DNA of 64,000 nucleotides. It comes from Sanderia malayensis. Taxonomy: Eukaryota > Cnidaria > Scyphozoa > Semaeostomeae > Pelagiidae. Every line of letters begins with the position of its first letter. The first letter of the stretch is position 1. Position numbers and translations under genes: made by a program. Of the stretch, positions 62,701 through 64,000 are shown piece after piece. The stretch covers positions 2,294,001 to 2,358,000 of the forward strand of contig RQOL01000906.1 in the NCBI GenBank assembly GCA_013076295.1. The letters run 5' to 3'. A model generated the notes under the pieces. It worked only from the letters and a program-made list of their open reading frames with translations. It did not search any database and had not been told where the DNA came from.

Positions 62701-64000
62701 AACCAATTTTAATACACAGAAATGAGAAGAGCTGAAATAGTAGTAATTAACATCTTGTTTTTATTTAAATTAACCCATGCTTTGATGGTAAGGCATTGGG
62801 AAACTCTGTGATGAATAATATCTCATTGGTTGATAACAATAATTAAATTACTGAACAAATTAACCTGTATAAATAAGAAAGATTATTATTATTTGTAGAG
62901 TAACTGCTTCAACTATGATGAACAACACCAGTAGCCGATCACACGCCATTTTCACAATAAAGTTCACTCAGGTTTCTGTTATAATATGTGACCAAACGAT
63001 GCCATCCTGCTCTTATTATGAAAATATTAATTGAGATTCAACTTTAATCATTTTCAAAAATCGTCTTTGCAGGCCAAGTTTTCAGAGAATGTTCCGAGTG
63101 AAACTGTCAGTAAAATCAACTTGGTGGATTTGGCAGGAAGGCATGTAACCGTATTTTATGTTTTTCCTCAATGTTTAATTGTTACGTTCTTTGTTATGCT
63201 TTATAGCTATACTTTATATGTTTTTTTATAATGCTTTGTTGAACTCTGATCCAATTGATTTCGCAGTGAGAGGGCCTCCGCATCTGGAGCTACAGGTTTG
63301 AGGCTCAAAGAAGGTGGAAGTATCAATAAATCATTAACAACACTGGGAACTGTTATTTCTGCTCTGGGTAAGTTTGTGCCCTCATCATCCAATCTTTATT
63401 AACAACATCTCATGTTTTTCTGTTATTCTATTCTATTCTATCGCGTGTTTCTCAAATTCTTAATGATTTGGGCTTTGTAGCTGAAAATTCTCTGGCTGCA
63501 TCGCAACCTAACAAAACGAAAAAGAAGACCTTGTTTGTACCGTACAGGGACTCAGTACTAACGTGGTTGCTAAAAGACAGTATAGGAGGCAATTCAAAGA
63601 CCATTATGATTGCCGGTAAGTAGAAAGGCCGCATTATTTACAATAATTTACTCCTGAATATGTTTCGTTTGTCTTCTAGAGATAATAACTTATTAGTAAA
63701 TCTTTAGTAATATCAGAAAAGCGGATGCTTTAAATTCATTTATATTTCCTTTCAGCTGTGTCCCCGGCTGATATTAATTACGGGGAAACTCTGAGCACTT
63801 TGAGATACGCAAGCAGAGCTATGAATATTGTCAACAAACCAGTTATCAATGAGGTATTTTGATTTAATCATTCACCACTTGCTGCTGCAGTTTCGCTGAT
63901 ATGATTGTTTAAAAGAACCTGAATGTTGCCAGTTGTGTATGTTCTTTGGCTTCGAGTTGTTGAGTTTGTTTTATTTTTTTAGGATCCCAATGTAAAGTTA
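59709..64000 (+). CDS. KIF16B: Kinesin-3 family motor, KIF16B-like (N-terminal motor domain; continues past the right edge)
   Basis: Thirteen exons in phase are visible: 59709-59761, 61072-61141, 61509-61634, 61846-61995, 62099-62157, 62391-62506, 62613-62682, 62899-62971, 63073-63140, 63267-63367, 63481-63615, 63756-63853 and 63983-64000. They encode ~380 aa of a kinesin motor: [15 protein letters not shown] at the start; P-loop [24 protein letters not shown]; switch [21 protein letters not shown]; switch [30 protein letters not shown]; and ISPAD-like [20 protein letters not shown]. The last blocks match KIF16B (and the related STARD9 motor) closely. KIF16B moves early endosomes toward microtubule plus ends through a C-terminal PX domain, which would lie outside this window. 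The intron after 63140 uses a GC donor. The first intron is 1.3 kb. Confidence 0.92.

Overview
This is a 64-kb piece of an animal nuclear genome. It is AT-rich. Most genes are split by short GT-AG introns, commonly 50-600 bp. The conserved genes are metazoan or ciliary: MED17, KAT5/Tip60, TOMM20, NAA30, GCH1, RSPH9, CCDC170, KIF16B, an SLC46-type carrier and an ANTP/NKL-type homeobox gene. About 15 genes in 64 kb, the short introns and the interstitial TTAGGG repeats suggest a compact invertebrate genome. An early-branching animal such as a sponge, or possibly an ascidian, is my guess; the sequence does not settle it.

Layout. 1-2622 (-) is the 5' part of CCDC170. 3137-5324 is a 2.2-kb foldback element with two 961-bp inverted arms and a 9-bp target duplication. 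5751-5981 (+) is an HSBP1-like small coiled-coil gene. 6396-10208 (-) is MED17. 10593-11790 (-) is a decayed sulfotransferase-like locus. 14541-17096 (+) is an intronless DC-STAMP-domain gene. 20208-21143 (+) is a small DUF4430/transcobalamin-like gene. 21740-23791 (-) is an SLC46-type MFS transporter. 24749-26270 (-) is an orphan coiled-coil/EF-hand gene. 26799-28048 (-) is NAA30. 29000-33055 (-) is an ionotropic-glutamate-receptor-like channel with a K+-channel selectivity filter. 35983-38477 (-) is TOMM20 and 38731-42387 (+) is KAT5, sharing a 253-bp bidirectional promoter. 43366-45529 (-) is a cytochrome-b5 front-end desaturase. 46559-47774 (-) is an NK-like homeobox gene. 49997-55817 (-) is GCH1, whose 4.2-kb last intron holds a small plus-strand ORF. 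56100-56940 is an interstitial telomere-like minisatellite. 57164-58929 (+) is RSPH9. 59709-64000 (+) is the motor-domain part of KIF16B.

The genes are mostly unrelated housekeeping neighbours, not a pathway. CCDC170, RSPH9 and possibly the DC-STAMP gene belong to cilia or sperm biology. The non-genic stretches carry several short inverted-repeat (MITE-like) families, two of them present twice in the window. The most interesting items are the K+-filter glutamate-receptor-like channel, the foldback element, and a tandem duplication of the last KAT5 codons including the stop. All gene models were spliced by eye: exon phases were checked and are consistent throughout, but no transcript evidence was available.
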